34,522 nt of DNA from Prevotella sp. (GTDB lineage Bacteria; Bacteroidota; Bacteroidia; Bacteroidales; Bacteroidaceae): the NCBI GenBank assembly GCA_024697405.1, contig JAILFU010000223.1, positions 1 to 34,522 on the forward strand, in the 5' to 3' direction. The stretch's first letter is position 1. Each line of letters opens with the position of its first letter. Below are positions 7,474 to 16,696 of the stretch, in pieces. A program made the position numbers and the translations under genes. The notes beneath the pieces are model-generated. The model had not been told where the DNA came from. It searched no databases and saw only the letters and a list, made by a program, of their open reading frames with translations.

Positions 7474-7977
7474 TTACTCGGCTGCAGGAGCTTCTTCTGC
7501 GGCGGGAGCCTCTGCAGGAGCAGCAGCCTCCTGGGCAGGAGCCTCGGCCTTGGCGGCACCCGAAGAGCGGCGGCTACGGCGGGTAGCCTTCTTCTTGGTC
7601 TCGGTCTTGGCCATTTCGGGATCGAAGTCAACGAGCTCGATGAAGCAGATCTGTGCAGCGTCGCCCTGACGGAAACCCAGCTTGATGATGCGGGTGTAGC
7701 CACCGGGACGGTCGCCCACCTTCTCAGCCACGGGGCCGAAGAGCTCCTTGATGGCCTCTTTGCTCTGCAGGTAGCTGAATACTACACGGCGTGCGTTGGT
7801 AGAGTCTTCCTTTGCCTTGGTGATGAGCGGCTCTACATACTTCTTAAGTTCCTTTGCCTTTGCGAGGGTCGTAGTGATTCTTTTGTGCATGATCAGCGAG
7901 ATGGCCTGGTTGGCAAGCATGGCGCGACGATGATCAGCAGTACGGCCCAGATGATTGAATTTCTTATTGTGTCTCAT
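7474..7977 (-). CDS. rplQ: 50S ribosomal protein L17
   Basis: The 167-aa product opens with the L17 signature [20 protein letters not shown] and LANQAISLI, followed by [12 protein letters not shown] and the TRIIKLG...[13 protein letters not shown]-terminal strand. The core ends near residue 125. A further 40-odd residues form a Lys/Arg then Ala/Glu/Pro-rich tail, longer than in the E. coli protein (127 aa) but usual for Bacteroidetes. L17 binds 23S rRNA near the polypeptide exit. It is the last gene of the block, 39 bp after rpoA, and ends before the terminator at 7417-7447. Confidence 0.97.
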   Translation of the reverse strand: MRHNKKFNHLGRTADHRRAMLANQAISLIMHKRITTTLAKAKELKKYVEPLITKAKEDSTNARRVVFSYLQSKEAIKELFGPVAEKVGDRPGGYTRIIKLGFRQGDAAQICFIELVDFDPEMAKTETKKKATRRSRRSSGAAKAEAPAQEAAAPAEAPAAEEAPAAE

Positions 7978-8016
7978 TTTTTCTTTTGGGTAGTTAAATG
8001 GAACCAGAGATACAAC

Positions 8017-9009
8017 TTACTCCTTGTCCAGTTTGTACTTTGAAATGTCGGTTCCAAACGACAGATTCAGACTCTCGAGCAAATCATCAAGCTCCGTGAG
8101 CGATTTCTTACCAAAGTTGCGGAACTTCAAGAGGTCGGTCTTGTTGTACTGCACGAGATCGCCAAGGGTCTCGACGTCGGCGGCCTTCAGACAGTTGAGG
8201 GCACGAACGGAGAGATTCATGTCGACAAGCTTGGTCTTCAGCAGCTGGCGCATGTGCAGCACTTCCTCATCAAACTCCTGGTTGGTCTCGCTCTCGGTAT
8301 TCTCGAGCGTGATCTTCTCGTCGGAGAAGAGCATGAAGTGATAGATGAGGATTTTAGCGGCCTCCTTCAGGGCATCCTTCGGGTGGATGGAACCGTCCGT
8401 GGTCACTTCGAGCACGAGCTTGTCGTAGTCGGTCTTCTGCTCGACACGATAGGGCTCGACGGCGAACTTGACATTACGGATGGGGGTGTAGATAGAGTCG
8501 ATGGCGATGACATTGACATCGGTGCAGTACTCGCGGTTCTCGTCGGCGACTACATAGCCACGGCCTTTGTTGATCGTCAGGTCTATCTGCATAGTAGCCT
8601 TTGAATCGAGATGACAAATCACCAAATCGGGATTTAACACTTCAAATCCGGTCAGATACTTGCCGATGTCACCGGCCTTAAATTCGGTAGAATTCTCGAC
8701 GGTGATGCTGACTTTCTCGCTCTCGAATTCTTCTACTACTTGCTTGAAGCGTACCTGCTTCAAGTTCAGGATAATGTTGGTCACGTCCTCCTTCACACCA
8801 GGAACGGATGAGAACTCGTGCTCCACACCAGCGATACGGATGGTGTTGATGGCAAAGCCCTCAAGCGATGAAAGGAGTATGCGGCGCAGGGCATTGCCGA
8901 TGGTCACACCGAAGCCCGGCTCCAACGGACGGAATTCGAACTTGCCGAATCGGTCGTTGGCATCCAACATTACCACTTTATCGGGTTTTTGAAATGCTAA
9001 TATCGCCAT
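8017..9009 (-). CDS. rpoA: RNA polymerase subunit alpha
   Basis: The 330-aa protein has the alpha N-terminal dimerisation domain ([30 protein letters not shown]) and, after an acidic linker near residue 240, the helix-hairpin-helix C-terminal domain ([29 protein letters not shown]). Alpha nucleates beta/beta' assembly and contacts UP elements and activators. It lies between rpsD and rplQ, the usual alpha-operon order, 12 bp after rpsD. Length and domains are normal. Confidence 0.98.
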   Translation of the reverse strand: MAILAFQKPDKVVMLDANDRFGKFEFRPLEPGFGVTIGNALRRILLSSLEGFAINTIRIAGVEHEFSSVPGVKEDVTNIILNLKQVRFKQVVEEFESEKVSITVENSTEFKAGDIGKYLTGFEVLNPDLVICHLDSKATMQIDLTINKGRGYVVADENREYCTDVNVIAIDSIYTPIRNVKFAVEPYRVEQKTDYDKLVLEVTTDGSIHPKDALKEAAKILIYHFMLFSDEKITLENTESETNQEFDEEVLHMRQLLKTKLVDMNLSVRALNCLKAADVETLGDLVQYNKTDLLKFRNFGKKSLTELDDLLESLNLSFGTDISKYKLDKE

Positions 9010-9021
9010 TAATTTAATGAT

Positions 9022-9630
9022 TTAGTTCTTAGAGTACAACTCAACGATTAACTGCTCCTTGATGTTCTCAGGAATGTCAGCGCGCTCCGGACGATGGAGG
9101 AACTTGCCAGCCTTCTGCTGCTCATCCCACTCAATCCAGGGATACTTGCTGTGGTTGAAACCACCAAGAGCATCGGCGATGACCTCGAGAGACTTTGACT
9201 TCTCGCGAACACCGACAATCTGGCCGGGCTTCACGGAGAACGAAGGAATGTTGACCACCTTGCCATCGACGACGATGTGGCGATGGCCTACCAGCTGGCG
9301 GGCAGCGGCACGGGTGGGAGCGAGTCCCAGACGGAACACCACGTTGTCGAGTCGGCTCTCAAGAAGCTGCAGCAGCACCTCACCGGTGATGCCATCAGCC
9401 TTGGCGGCCTTGTCGAACATGATGCGGAACTGGCGCTCAAGCACTCCGTAGGTGTACTTGGCTTTCTGCTTCTCTGCCAGCATGACAGCATACTCCGACT
9501 GCTTGCGGCGGCGGTTATTGCCATGCTGTCCAGGAGGGAAGTTTCTCCTAGACAAAACTTTGTCCGGACCGTAGATGGGTTCTCCAAAACGGCGGGCAAT
9601 CTTAGATTTCGGTCCAATATACTTTGCCAT
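9022..9630 (-). CDS. rpsD: 30S ribosomal protein S4
   Basis: The 202-aa S4 starts [21 protein letters not shown] and has the S4 RNA-binding domain [13 protein letters not shown]...[10 protein letters not shown] in its second half. The N-terminal region lacks the Cys4 zinc ligands, so it is the zinc-independent form. S4 binds 16S rRNA early in 30S assembly; in E. coli it also represses its own operon by binding the rpsM leader. The 99-bp gap upstream holds a strict 8-bp-period tandem repeat (9649-9725). Confidence 0.98.
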   Translation of the reverse strand: MAKYIGPKSKIARRFGEPIYGPDKVLSRRNFPPGQHGNNRRRKQSEYAVMLAEKQKAKYTYGVLERQFRIMFDKAAKADGITGEVLLQLLESRLDNVVFRLGLAPTRAAARQLVGHRHIVVDGKVVNIPSFSVKPGQIVGVREKSKSLEVIADALGGFNHSKYPWIEWDEQQKAGKFLHRPERADIPENIKEQLIVELYSKN

Positions 9631-9648
9631 AAATTCTTAAAAAATAAA

Positions 9649-9728
9649 TTTCGATATTTCGATGTTTCGATATTTCGATATTTCGTTAATTCGATAGTTC
9701 GATAACTCGGCATTTCGTCTGCTCGAGA
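9649..9728. repeat. 8-bp tandem repeat (TTTCGATA) between rpsK and rpsD
   Basis: A CG dinucleotide recurs every 8 bp exactly at 9652, 9660, 9668, 9676, 9684, 9692, 9700, 9708, 9716 and 9724. The unit TTTCGATA is nearly exact in the first five copies and decays toward rpsK. On the transcript it reads as repeated AUCGAAAU just upstream of the rpsD start. Confidence 0.93.
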
Positions 9729-9729
9729 A

Positions 9730-10119
9730 TTAGACACGGCGGCGCTTCGGAGGACGGCAGCCATTGTGGGGCAGCGGAGTGACGTCGACAATCTCGACAA
9801 CCTCGATGCCTGCTCCGTGGATGGCGCGGATGGCGGACTCACGTCCGTTGCCGGGACCCTTCACATAGGCCTTCACCTTGCGCAGACCGAGGTCGAAGGC
9901 TACCTTTGCGCAGTCCTCGGCAGCCATCTGGGCAGCGTAGGGAGTGTTCTTCTTTGAGCCACGGAAGCCCATCTTGCCAGCGGAAGACCAGGAGATGACC
10001 TGTCCCTCGTCGTTGGCCAAAGTCACGATGATGTTATTGAAAGAGCTGTGGACGTGGAGCTGGCCGATGGCGGTCACTCTCACATTCCTTTTCTTGGATA
10101 CGACTGTTTTCTTTGCCAT
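9730..10119 (-). CDS. rpsK: 30S ribosomal protein S11
   Basis: The 129-aa product shows S11 hallmarks: [15 protein letters not shown] near the N terminus, [18 protein letters not shown], then [15 protein letters not shown] and the C-terminal [19 protein letters not shown]11 is in the 30S platform near the mRNA exit. It follows rpsM after a 40-bp spacer of roughly 8-bp-period TTTTAAC-like sequence. Length is normal. Confidence 0.98.
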   Translation of the reverse strand: MAKKTVVSKKRNVRVTAIGQLHVHSSFNNIIVTLANDEGQVISWSSAGKMGFRGSKKNTPYAAQMAAEDCAKVAFDLGLRKVKAYVKGPGNGRESAIRAIHGAGIEVVEIVDVTPLPHNGCRPPKRRRV

Positions 10120-10159
10120 AATTCTTAACCTTTTGACTTTTAACCTTTAAACATTAGAA

Positions 10160-10540
10160 TTACTTCGTGGCCTTCTTCTTGTTAGCAACAGTCTTCTTCT
10201 TACCCTTACGCGTACGAGCATTATTCTTGGTGCTCTGACCACGGACAGGAAGGCCGTTACGATGGCGCACTCCACGATAGCAACCAATATCCATCAGTCG
10301 CTTGATGTTCAACTGGATCTCACTGCGGAGATCACCTTCTACTTTGAATTCAGCGCCGATGATTTCACGGATTTTGGCTGCCTGGTCGTCACTCCATTCG
10401 TTGACCTTCAGGTCGCGGCTCACGCCGGCCTTGTCCAATATCTTTGCTGAACTACTTCGACCTATTCCGAAGATGTAGGTCAATGCGATTTCGCCACGCT
10501 TGTTCTGGGGCAAATCTACTCCAACAATTCTTATTGCCAT
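10160..10540 (-). CDS. rpsM: 30S ribosomal protein S13
   Basis: The 126-aa S13 starts at [20 protein letters not shown] (10540). An in-frame ATG 57 bp upstream gives an unrelated leader lying almost at the transcription start and is rejected. Signatures are [16 protein letters not shown], the [14 protein letters not shown] loop and the basic [14 protein letters not shown] tail. S13 sits in the 30S head and contacts P-site tRNA and 50S. It is first in the alpha-operon set and has its own promoter within a palindrome (10599-10635), 113 bp after rpmJ. Confidence 0.97.
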   Translation of the reverse strand: MAIRIVGVDLPQNKRGEIALTYIFGIGRSSSAKILDKAGVSRDLKVNEWSDDQAAKIREIIGAEFKVEGDLRSEIQLNIKRLMDIGCYRGVRHRNGLPVRGQSTKNNARTRKGKKKTVANKKKATK

Positions 10541-10598
10541 TTGTTTGAAAATGTGATAATTAAGATAAAATTTAACTCTTGAAACTGCTAAAAGCATG

Positions 10599-10606
10599 CA
10601 AAGGTA
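10599..10606 (-). promoter_or_regulatory. Internal promoter -7 element (TACCTTTG) before rpsM
   Basis: Perfect TAnnTTTG on the minus strand, 58 bp before the rpsM start, giving a leader of about 50 nt. It lies wholly inside the left arm of the 10599-10635 palindrome. No TTTG -33 box is evident at 19-21 bp. It should let the rpsM-rpsK-rpsD-rpoA-rplQ group be expressed apart from the upstream genes. Confidence 0.68.
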
Positions 10607-10635
10607 AGGAAATAAATTGATATTTCCTTACTTTG
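10599..10635. promoter_or_regulatory. Near-perfect palindrome overlapping the rpsM promoter
   Basis: CAAAGGTAAGGAAATA (10599-10614) and TATTTCCTTACTTTG (10621-10635) are reverse complements apart from one extra G, with a 6-nt AT-rich loop. The left arm contains the -7 element. It could be an operator or, in read-through RNA from rpmJ, a 15-bp hairpin. No U tract follows, so a simple terminator is unlikely. Confidence 0.7.
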
Positions 10636-10653
10636 TTATGCTTATTTAACAAT

Positions 10654-10770
10654 TTAGCCCTGACGCATCTTGTACTTGGGGTTCTTCTTGTTAATTACGA
10701 ACAGGCGTCCCTTACGACGTACAATTTTGCAATCGGGAGTACGCTTCTTCAGTGATGCTCTTGTCTTCAT
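10654..10770 (-). CDS. rpmJ: 50S ribosomal protein L36
   Basis: A 38-codon gene translating as [20 protein letters not shown]..., with the L36 ending NPKYKMRQG. Of the four zinc ligands of classical L36 (C11, C14, C27, H33 in E. coli numbering) only the second Cys is kept, so this is a zinc-free form. L36 is the smallest 50S protein and stabilises 23S rRNA. It lies 15 bp after infA, the usual place, and starts at the ATG complementary to 10768-10770. Confidence 0.96.
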   Translation of the reverse strand: MKTRASLKKRTPDCKIVRRKGRLFVINKKNPKYKMRQG

Positions 10771-10785
10771 GTCTTTGTCTGTTGT

Positions 10786-11004
10786 TTATTTGTATCGAAA
10801 AACAATTCTTCCTTTCGTCAAGTCGTAGGGACTCATCTCCACCTTGACCTTGTCGCCGGGCAGAATGCGGATGTAGTGCATACGCATCTTGCCTGAAATG
10901 TGTGCAATAATCTGCACGCCGTTCTCCAGTTCTACTCGGAACATTGCGTTAGAGAGGCTCTCAACGATTGTTCCATCCTGCTCAATAGCGGATTGTTTTG
11001 CCAT
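10786..11004 (-). CDS. infA: Translation initiation factor IF-1
   Basis: The 72-aa product is full length for IF-1 and is a single S1-type OB fold: [57 protein letters not shown] and [17 protein letters not shown]-1 occupies the 30S A site during initiation. It begins 3 bp after the map stop codon, so the two are probably translationally coupled. Nothing unusual. Confidence 0.98.
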   Translation of the reverse strand: MAKQSAIEQDGTIVESLSNAMFRVELENGVQIIAHISGKMRMHYIRILPGDKVKVEMSPYDLTKGRIVFRYK

Positions 11005-11007
11005 GCT

Positions 11008-11802
11008 TTACTCTGTAGTGTTATGTTCTATTTCCTCAAACGATGATAAAATCTCTGCCTTTCCTCGACGCACGACGATGGTGTGCTCAAAATGGGCTGA
11101 CGGCTTGCCGTCGCGCGTGCAGACGCTCCAACGGTCGGGCTTCAGGTAGATGTCGCGCTTGCCCATCGTAATCATAGGCTCGATGGCAATACACATGCCT
11201 GCCTTCAGCATCACGCCGTTGCCCCGCCGCCCGTAGTTGGGCACCTGCGGGTCTTCGTGCATCTCCCGGCCAATACCATGACCTGTCAGCTCGCGCACCA
11301 CGCCATAGCCGGCCTCTTCGCAATGGCTCTGCACGGCAAAGCTGATGTCGCCCACATGCCGGCCTGCCACGGCTTGTTCTATACCCAGATAGAGCGCCTC
11401 TTTCGTGATGCGCAGCAGGCGTTCCACCTCTTCGCTGACCTCCCCCACGCGGAACGTGTAGCAGGAGTCGCCGTTGAAGCCGTTAAGGAGCGTGCCGCAG
11501 TCGATGGAGATGACATCTCCCTCCTTGAGCACCGTCTCCTGGTTGGGTACGCCATGCACCACCACATCGTTTACCGAGGTGCAGATGCTGGCAGGGAACG
11601 GCCCGCCATACGGGTTGGGAAATCCCTTGAACGTGGGCACTGCACCATGGTCACGAATGAACTCATCTGCAATCTTGTCCAACGCCAGGGTGGTGATTCC
11701 CGGTCGGATATGTTTGCCTAATTCGCCAAGCGTTTTTCCAACAAGTTGGTTCGCTTGGCGCATTAGTTCAATTTCATCTTCGGTCTTCAGAAATATCTTC
11801 AT
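11008..11802 (-). CDS. map: Type I methionine aminopeptidase
   Basis: The 264-aa enzyme removes the initiator Met from nascent proteins with a two-metal centre. Metal ligands lie in DVISIDCG (Asp), NGFNGDSC (Asp), LTGHGIGREMHEDP (His), CIAIEPM (Glu) and HFEHTIVV (Glu); the substrate His is in VVHGVPN. It lacks the SH3 or zinc N-terminal extensions, so it is the short type Ia form. It sits 5 bp after secY and 3 bp before infA, the common spc-operon arrangement. Confidence 0.97.
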   Translation of the reverse strand: MKIFLKTEDEIELMRQANQLVGKTLGELGKHIRPGITTLALDKIADEFIRDHGAVPTFKGFPNPYGGPFPASICTSVNDVVVHGVPNQETVLKEGDVISIDCGTLLNGFNGDSCYTFRVGEVSEEVERLLRITKEALYLGIEQAVAGRHVGDISFAVQSHCEEAGYGVVRELTGHGIGREMHEDPQVPNYGRRGNGVMLKAGMCIAIEPMITMGKRDIYLKPDRWSVCTRDGKPSAHFEHTIVVRRGKAEILSSFEEIEHNTTE

Positions 11803-11807
11803 CAGCC

Positions 11808-13151
11808 TTAGTAAGCAGTTACTCCGCCGCGTCCGCGTATTCTGCCAGAGTTGAGCAGGCCGTCGTAGTGGCGCATCAGCAGGTGACTCTCAATCTGCTG
11901 CAGTGTGTCGAGCACCACACCGACGAGAATCAGCAGCGACGTGCCGCCGAAGAACTGCGAGAACTCATCCTGCACGTCCAACAAGCTGGCGAAGGCAGGC
12001 ATGATGGCAATGAAGGCGATGAACAGCGAACCGGGCAGCGTGATGCGCGACATGATCGTGTCGATGTAGTCGGCCGTGTCCTTACCCGGCTTCACACCGG
12101 GGATGAATCCGTTGTTGCGCTTCATGTCCTCGGCCATCTGCGTGGGGTTCAGCGTGATGGCCGTATAGAAATACGTGAATGCGATGATCAGTGCGGCAAA
12201 GATTACATTGTACAGCCAGCTGTGGTGATCCATCATCGAGCGCATGAACCAGCTTGCATTCTGAGGGTCAGAATAGCGGACCACGGCCAGCGGGATGAAC
12301 ATCAGTGCCTGAGCAAAGATGATAGGCATCACATTGGCGGCAAAGAGCTTCAGGGGGATATACTGGCGAGCGCCACCCACCTGCTTGTTGCCGACCACAC
12401 GCTTGGCATACTGCACAGGAATCTTGCGGACACCCTGTACGAGCACGATGGCAGCGCAGACCACAGCGTAGAGGATGATGATTTCGATGAGGAACATCAC
12501 CAGACCACCACCCGTGGCAGCTGCGAAGCGCGAACCTACCTCCTGGGCGAATGCCTCGGGAAGGCGTGCGATGATACCAATCATAATGATCAGCGACACA
12601 CCGTTGCCGATACCCTTGTCGGTGATACGCTCACCGAGCCAGAGGATGAACATGCTGCCTGCGGCCAGGATGACAGAGGCGATGATGAGATACATGCCCC
12701 AGGACACGCCCGGATCGAAGGCGGCGCCAATCTGCATCTTCAGGTTGACGAGATAGCTCGGTGCCTGGAAGAGCAGGATGCCCACCGTCAGGTAGCGGGT
12801 GTACATGCTAATCTTTTTGCGTCCGCTCTCACCCTCGCGCTGCATCTTCTGGAAATAAGGCACAGCGACGGCAAGCAGCTGCATGACGATAGAAGCCGAG
12901 ATGTAAGGCATGATTCCCAATGCAAAGATGGAGGCATTGGAAAATGCACCACCCGAGAACATATCGAGAAGCGACATCAGACCGTTGGCCGTCTGCTTGC
13001 GCAGGTCATCCAATTGGTTGTAGCTGATACCTGGCAGCAATACTTTCGAACCGAAACGGTAGATTGCCACAAACAGCACCGTGATGAGGATGCGCTGGCG
13101 CAGGTCCTCTATCTTCCAAATGTTCTTTAGGGTGTCTATAAACTTCTTCAT
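11808..13151 (-). CDS. secY: Preprotein translocase subunit SecY
   Basis: The 447-aa membrane protein has about ten transmembrane segments. SecY signatures are RFGSKVLLPGIS in the first segment, ALGIMPYISASIVMQLL, KGIGNGVSLIIMIGI, PTQMAEDMKRNNGFIPG (the cytosolic loop that contacts SecA or the ribosome) and the end RIRGRGGVTAY. It is the channel of the Sec system and would export the amylase, serpin and giant proteins of this window. It lies 7 bp after rplO and 5 bp before map. Confidence 0.98.
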   Translation of the reverse strand: MKKFIDTLKNIWKIEDLRQRILITVLFVAIYRFGSKVLLPGISYNQLDDLRKQTANGLMSLLDMFSGGAFSNASIFALGIMPYISASIVMQLLAVAVPYFQKMQREGESGRKKISMYTRYLTVGILLFQAPSYLVNLKMQIGAAFDPGVSWGMYLIIASVILAAGSMFILWLGERITDKGIGNGVSLIIMIGIIARLPEAFAQEVGSRFAAATGGGLVMFLIEIIILYAVVCAAIVLVQGVRKIPVQYAKRVVGNKQVGGARQYIPLKLFAANVMPIIFAQALMFIPLAVVRYSDPQNASWFMRSMMDHHSWLYNVIFAALIIAFTYFYTAITLNPTQMAEDMKRNNGFIPGVKPGKDTADYIDTIMSRITLPGSLFIAFIAIMPAFASLLDVQDEFSQFFGGTSLLILVGVVLDTLQQIESHLLMRHYDGLLNSGRIRGRGGVTAY

Positions 13152-13158
13152 CTTCTTT

Positions 13159-13605
13159 TTAGATTATTGTTACGGTTCCACCTACTGCTTTAATAGCCTC
13201 CTCAGCCTTCTTCGAGAAAGCATTGGCCACGACGTCAACCTTGGCCTTCAGCTCACCGTTGGCCAGAATCTTCACCAGCTCCTTGCCGTTCGTCAGACGG
13301 GCGGCAACCAGCTCCTCGACACCAATCTTGGTGAAGCCCTTGGTCTCGGCCAGCTTCTGAAGCGTCGACAGGTTGACGGCGAAATACTCCTTATGGTTGA
13401 TGTTCTTGAAGCCCGACTTCGGCAGACGACGCTGCAGAGGCATCTGACCACCCTCGAAGCCAACCTTCTTCTTATAACCGGAGCGGGCCTTGGCTCCCTT
13501 GTGACCACGGGTAGAAGTACCGCCCAGACCCGAACCGGGACCGCGGCCTATTCTGCGGTGCGCATGGGTAGAACCCTCTGCAGGTTTCAAATTACTCAGT
13601 TTCAT
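13159..13605 (-). CDS. rplO: 50S ribosomal protein L15
   Basis: The 148-aa protein starts at MKLSNLKPAEGSTHAHRRIG (an ATG three codons upstream is less likely). It shows the Gly-rich GRGPGSGLGGTSTRGHKGAK segment, PLQRRLPKSGF and a C-terminal domain ending VGGTVTII. L15 is a late-assembly 50S protein with an extended N terminus that penetrates 23S rRNA. It is 27 bp after rpmD and 7 bp before secY. Confidence 0.97.
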   Translation of the reverse strand: MKLSNLKPAEGSTHAHRRIGRGPGSGLGGTSTRGHKGAKARSGYKKKVGFEGGQMPLQRRLPKSGFKNINHKEYFAVNLSTLQKLAETKGFTKIGVEELVAARLTNGKELVKILANGELKAKVDVVANAFSKKAEEAIKAVGGTVTII

Positions 13606-13632
13606 AACTAGCATTCGTTTTAAAGTTTATTA

Positions 13633-13812
13633 CTATTTGTCAATAACGGTCACCAGATGACGTACTTTGCGTATCATACCACGGACAGAGGGGCTGTCTT
13701 CCTTTTCCACGACCTGGTCAATCTTATGAAGACCCAGGGCCTGAAGGGTGCGCTTCTGGTCAACGGGGAAACCGATCTTACTCTTAATCTGCTTAATCTT
13801 TACTGTTGCCAT
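13633..13812 (-). CDS. rpmD: 50S ribosomal protein L30
   Basis: A 59-codon gene: [20 protein letters not shown], then [13 protein letters not shown] and [13 protein letters not shown]. The ferredoxin-like L30 fold and the usual 59-60 aa length are met. It sits between rpsE (15 bp upstream) and rplO (27 bp downstream), the normal spc-operon position. Confidence 0.96.
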   Translation of the reverse strand: MATVKIKQIKSKIGFPVDQKRTLQALGLHKIDQVVEKEDSPSVRGMIRKVRHLVTVIDK

Positions 13813-13827
13813 TGTCTTTGCCTCCTA

Positions 13828-14340
13828 TTATCCTCTAAATACTTTTTCCATACTGATGCCACGGGTTCCGGCCACGGTGTAGGCGTCGCGCATGCTGCTC
13901 AGGGCAACGATGGTAGCCTTCACCAGGTTGTGGGGGTTGGAAGAACCCTTCGACTTTGCCAGCACATCCTTGATGCCGGCGCTCTCGAGCACGGCACGCA
14001 TAGCACCACCAGCCACGAGGCCAGTACCTGCTGCTGCGGGCTTCAGGAACACCTGTGCACCGCCGAAGCGAGCCTCCATCTCATGGGGAATGGTGCCCTT
14101 GAGCACGGGAACCTTCACGAGATTCTTCTTGGCGGCCTCGGTACCCTTCTGGATGGCAGCCTGCACTTCGCCGGCCTTACCCAGACCCCAGCCGATGACG
14201 CCGTTGCCGTCGCCGACAACCACGATGGCTGCAAACGTAAAGGTACGACCACCCTTGGTCACCTTGGTAACACGGTTGATGGCAACCAGTCTGTCTTTCA
14301 GTTCTACGTCACTATTAATTCTAACTCTGTTCATTGCCAT
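13828..14340 (-). CDS. rpsE: 30S ribosomal protein S5
   Basis: The 170-aa S5 has its dsRBD-like N-terminal domain ([40 protein letters not shown]) and C-terminal domain ([35 protein letters not shown]). S5 affects decoding accuracy at the 30S body. It could also start at the second Met (NRVRINSD), two codons later. It follows rplR by 6 bp. Confidence 0.98.
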   Translation of the reverse strand: MAMNRVRINSDVELKDRLVAINRVTKVTKGGRTFTFAAIVVVGDGNGVIGWGLGKAGEVQAAIQKGTEAAKKNLVKVPVLKGTIPHEMEARFGGAQVFLKPAAAGTGLVAGGAMRAVLESAGIKDVLAKSKGSSNPHNLVKATIVALSSMRDAYTVAGTRGISMEKVFRG

Positions 14341-14346
14341 AATCGT

Positions 14347-14691
14347 TTAGAAATTAAGTCCACCTTTACGAGCTGCATCAGCAAGCGACTTCACACGTCC
14401 ATGATACAGATAGCCATTGCGGTCGAACACCACTGCCTTCACACCAGCCTCCTGAGCCTTGGCAGCGATGAGCTCGCCCACCTTCTCGGCCTGCTGGATC
14501 TTGGGCATGGCCTCCAGGCCCAGCGACGAGGCAGCGGCCAGCGTCTTGCCCTCGACATCGTTGATGACCTGGACATAAATCTGCTTGTTCGAGCGGAACA
14601 CGCTCATGCGGGGGCGCTCGGCAGTTCCAAATACGTTCTTACGAATTCTGTATTTAATCTTGATTCGTCTTTCTTCTTTCTTCGTTGTCAT
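14347..14691 (-). CDS. rplR: 50S ribosomal protein L18
   Basis: The 114-aa protein has the 5S-rRNA-binding L18 signature [30 protein letters not shown] and the C-terminal [20 protein letters not shown]. It connects 5S rRNA to the 50S central protuberance with L5 and L25. The 43-bp gap upstream consists of five 8-bp AATYTTYT-like units (14692-14731). Confidence 0.98.
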   Translation of the reverse strand: MTTKKEERRIKIKYRIRKNVFGTAERPRMSVFRSNKQIYVQVINDVEGKTLAAASSLGLEAMPKIQQAEKVGELIAAKAQEAGVKAVVFDRNGYLYHGRVKSLADAARKGGLNF

Positions 14692-14731
14692 AATCTTCTA
14701 ATCTTTTAATTCTTTAATTCTTCAATTTTAA
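14692..14731. repeat. 8-bp-period AT-rich spacer between rplF and rplR
   Basis: Five consecutive octamers in exact register: AATCTTCT, AATCTTTT, AATTCTTT, AATTCTTC, AATTTTAA. On the mRNA this is an A-rich AGAATTAA-like repeat ending right at the rplR start codon. It fills nearly the whole intercistronic gap. Confidence 0.88.
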
Positions 14732-14734
14732 AGA

Positions 14735-15304
14735 TTACTTAGCGGATGCCGACTTACCCGACTTGCGACGGATGACCTCACCCTTGAACAGGATACCCTT
14801 TCCCTTGTAAGGCTCAGGCATGCGGAAAGAACGAATTTTAGCACAGATGAGGCCGAGCAGCTGCTTGTCGGCACACTCCAGGATGAGCTGGGGGTTCTGG
14901 TTGCGCTCCGACTTCGTCTCCACCTTCACTTCCTGGGGAAGCTGGATGAAGATGGGGTGCGTATAGCCCAGCGAGAACTCGATGAGATTGCCCTGGTTGC
15001 TGACGCGGTAGCCCACGCCGACCAGTTCAAGCTCCTTCTTGTAGCCCTGGCTCACACCGACCACCATGTTGTTGACCAGTGCGCGGTAGAGGCCGTGGAA
15101 GGCCTGCTTCTGCTTCACGTTGACGGGACTGTTCTCGTCGACCTCGAAGGTCACGTGGCCGTCCTCAATCTTCACGTTGATAGACTTGTCGACTTTCTGA
15201 GAAAGCTCACCCTTCGGGCCTTTCACTGTAACGACTCCGTCCTTGTCCTGGGCGATGGTGACGCCGGCAGGAATACTAATTGGCATTTTACCTATTCTTG
15301 ACAT
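14735..15304 (-). CDS. rplF: 50S ribosomal protein L6
   Basis: Start taken at MSRIGKMPISIPAGVT (15304), the conserved L6 N terminus; an ATG five codons upstream gives a non-conserved extension. The 189-aa protein has two related domains, with KGPKGELSQ in the first and the C-terminal MPEPYKGKGILFKGEVIRRK in the second. L6 lies near the sarcin-ricin loop and factor-binding site. It is 15 bp after rpsH. Confidence 0.97.
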   Translation of the reverse strand: MSRIGKMPISIPAGVTIAQDKDGVVTVKGPKGELSQKVDKSINVKIEDGHVTFEVDENSPVNVKQKQAFHGLYRALVNNMVVGVSQGYKKELELVGVGYRVSNQGNLIEFSLGYTHPIFIQLPQEVKVETKSERNQNPQLILECADKQLLGLICAKIRSFRMPEPYKGKGILFKGEVIRRKSGKSASAK

Positions 15305-15319
15305 AGTTCTTCCCTCCAA

Positions 15320-15715
15320 TTAATAGACATAGCAAAGCACCTCGCCGCCAATCTTCTGCTGGGAGGCCTCCTTGTCGGTCATTACACCCTTGGACGTGGA
15401 TAGGATAGCGATACCCAGTCCGTTAATTACTCTCGGCATGTCTTTGTAGCCAGTGTACTGGCGAAGACCAGGCGTGGAGACGCGCTTCAGGTACTTGATG
15501 GCGTTCTCCTTGGTGACAGGGTCATACTTCAAGGCGACCTTGATAGTACCCTGGGGGCCATCCTCAATGAACTTGTAGTTCAGGATGTAGCCTTTCTCGA
15601 AGAGGATCTTCGTAATCTCCTTCTTCAAGTTCGAAGCCGGAACTTCCACCACACGGTGATGAGCCATGATGGCGTTTCTCAACCTCGTCAGAAAATCTGC
15701 AATTGGATCTGTCAT
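15320..15715 (-). CDS. rpsH: 30S ribosomal protein S8
   Basis: The 131-aa S8 starts MTDPIADFLTRLRNAIMAHH and ends with the conserved RVINGLGIAILSTSKGVM and EVLCYVY. S8 binds the central domain of 16S rRNA and in E. coli represses the spc operon. The 103-bp gap upstream is the largest within the spc part. It holds a 5-bp TCGGG/CCCGA hairpin and a short GTGAATA direct repeat; no TAnnTTTG promoter is seen there. Confidence 0.98.
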   Translation of the reverse strand: MTDPIADFLTRLRNAIMAHHRVVEVPASNLKKEITKILFEKGYILNYKFIEDGPQGTIKVALKYDPVTKENAIKYLKRVSTPGLRQYTGYKDMPRVINGLGIAILSTSKGVMTDKEASQQKIGGEVLCYVY

Positions 15716-15818
15716 ATAATTTTTAACGGTTTAATTAATCGGGACTCCCCCGACAATATTAAATAAATCTCTTCTCTAAAGCGGTAGCAAATGATTCACT
15801 ATTCACTTTTAGCTTCCC

Positions 15819-16136
15819 TTACCAGCTGGCCTTCTTCACGCCGGGGATGAGGCCGCTGGATGCCATCTCGCGGAACTGTATACGCGAGAGGCCGAACTGG
15901 CGCATGTATCCCTTCGGACGACCGGTCACCTTGCAGCGGTTGTGCAGGCGGATGGGGTTGGCGTTGCGGGGAATGCTCTGCAGCTTGCGGGCAGCCTCGT
16001 AGGCAGCCATGGCACCTTCGTCGGTGCTCACGTCGGCAGTGGCGATAATCTTCTTCAGCGCAGCACGCTTCTCGGCATACTGGGCAACCATCTTTGCACG
16101 CTTGACCTCACGGGCCTTCATTGATTCTTTTGCCAT
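15819..16136 (-). CDS. rpsN: 30S ribosomal protein S14
   Basis: The 105-aa product is the long, zinc-free S14 form: [57 protein letters not shown]. The CxxC pairs of the short zinc form are absent. An insertion around [15 protein letters not shown] makes it slightly longer than E. coli S14 (101 aa). S14 is in the 30S head near the decoding site. It begins 5 bp after rplE. Confidence 0.97.
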   Translation of the reverse strand: MAKESMKAREVKRAKMVAQYAEKRAALKKIIATADVSTDEGAMAAYEAARKLQSIPRNANPIRLHNRCKVTGRPKGYMRQFGLSRIQFREMASSGLIPGVKKASW

Positions 16137-16141
16137 ATCTC

Positions 16142-16696
16142 TTAGTCGTTTTTAGCGTTCTTGAAAGGAAGTCCGAAAGCCTTGAGCAGGGCGTAGCCCT
16201 CCTCGTCGGTCTTGGCCGTTGTCACAAAGGTGATGTTCATTCCCTGAATGCGGTCGACGGAGTCGATGTTGATCTCGGGGAAGATAATCTGCTCCTGAAT
16301 GCCCAGCGTGTAGTTGCCGCGACCGTCGAGCTTGCTCTCCACGCCCTTGAAGTCACGGATACGGGGCAGTGCGATGCGGACGAGCTTCTCCAGGAACTCG
16401 TACATGCGCTCGCGGCGCAGGGTCACCATGACGCCGATGGGCATCTTCTTACGCACCTTGAAGTTGGCGATGTCCTTCTTCGAGTAGGTTGCCACAGCCT
16501 TCTGGCCGCAGATGGTGGAAATCTCGTTGATGGCCACCTCGATAATCTTCTTGTCCTGAGTGGCGTCGCCCAGACCCTGGTTGACCACGATCTTCTTCAG
16601 GACGGGAATCTGCATGGCAGAAGTATAGTTGAACTGCTTCATCAATGCCGGGGCAATCTGCTCGGCATAGGTCTTCTTAAGTTGTGCTGTATTCAT
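16142..16696 (-). CDS. rplE: 50S ribosomal protein L5
   Basis: The 184-aa L5 shows [22 protein letters not shown] sequence near the N terminus, [34 protein letters not shown] and [18 protein letters not shown]5 binds 5S rRNA and P-site tRNA in the central protuberance. Its ATG overlaps the rplX stop codon by one base (TAATG), indicating translational coupling. Confidence 0.98.
   Translation of the reverse strand: MNTAQLKKTYAEQIAPALMKQFNYTSAMQIPVLKKIVVNQGLGDATQDKKIIEVAINEISTICGQKAVATYSKKDIANFKVRKKMPIGVMVTLRRERMYEFLEKLVRIALPRIRDFKGVESKLDGRGNYTLGIQEQIIFPEINIDSVDRIQGMNITFVTTAKTDEEGYALLKAFGLPFKNAKND

Noticed and set aside
11868..13130. 420-codon plus-strand open frame opposite secY
   Set aside because: His/Asp/Gln-rich shadow of secY, with no start signal.
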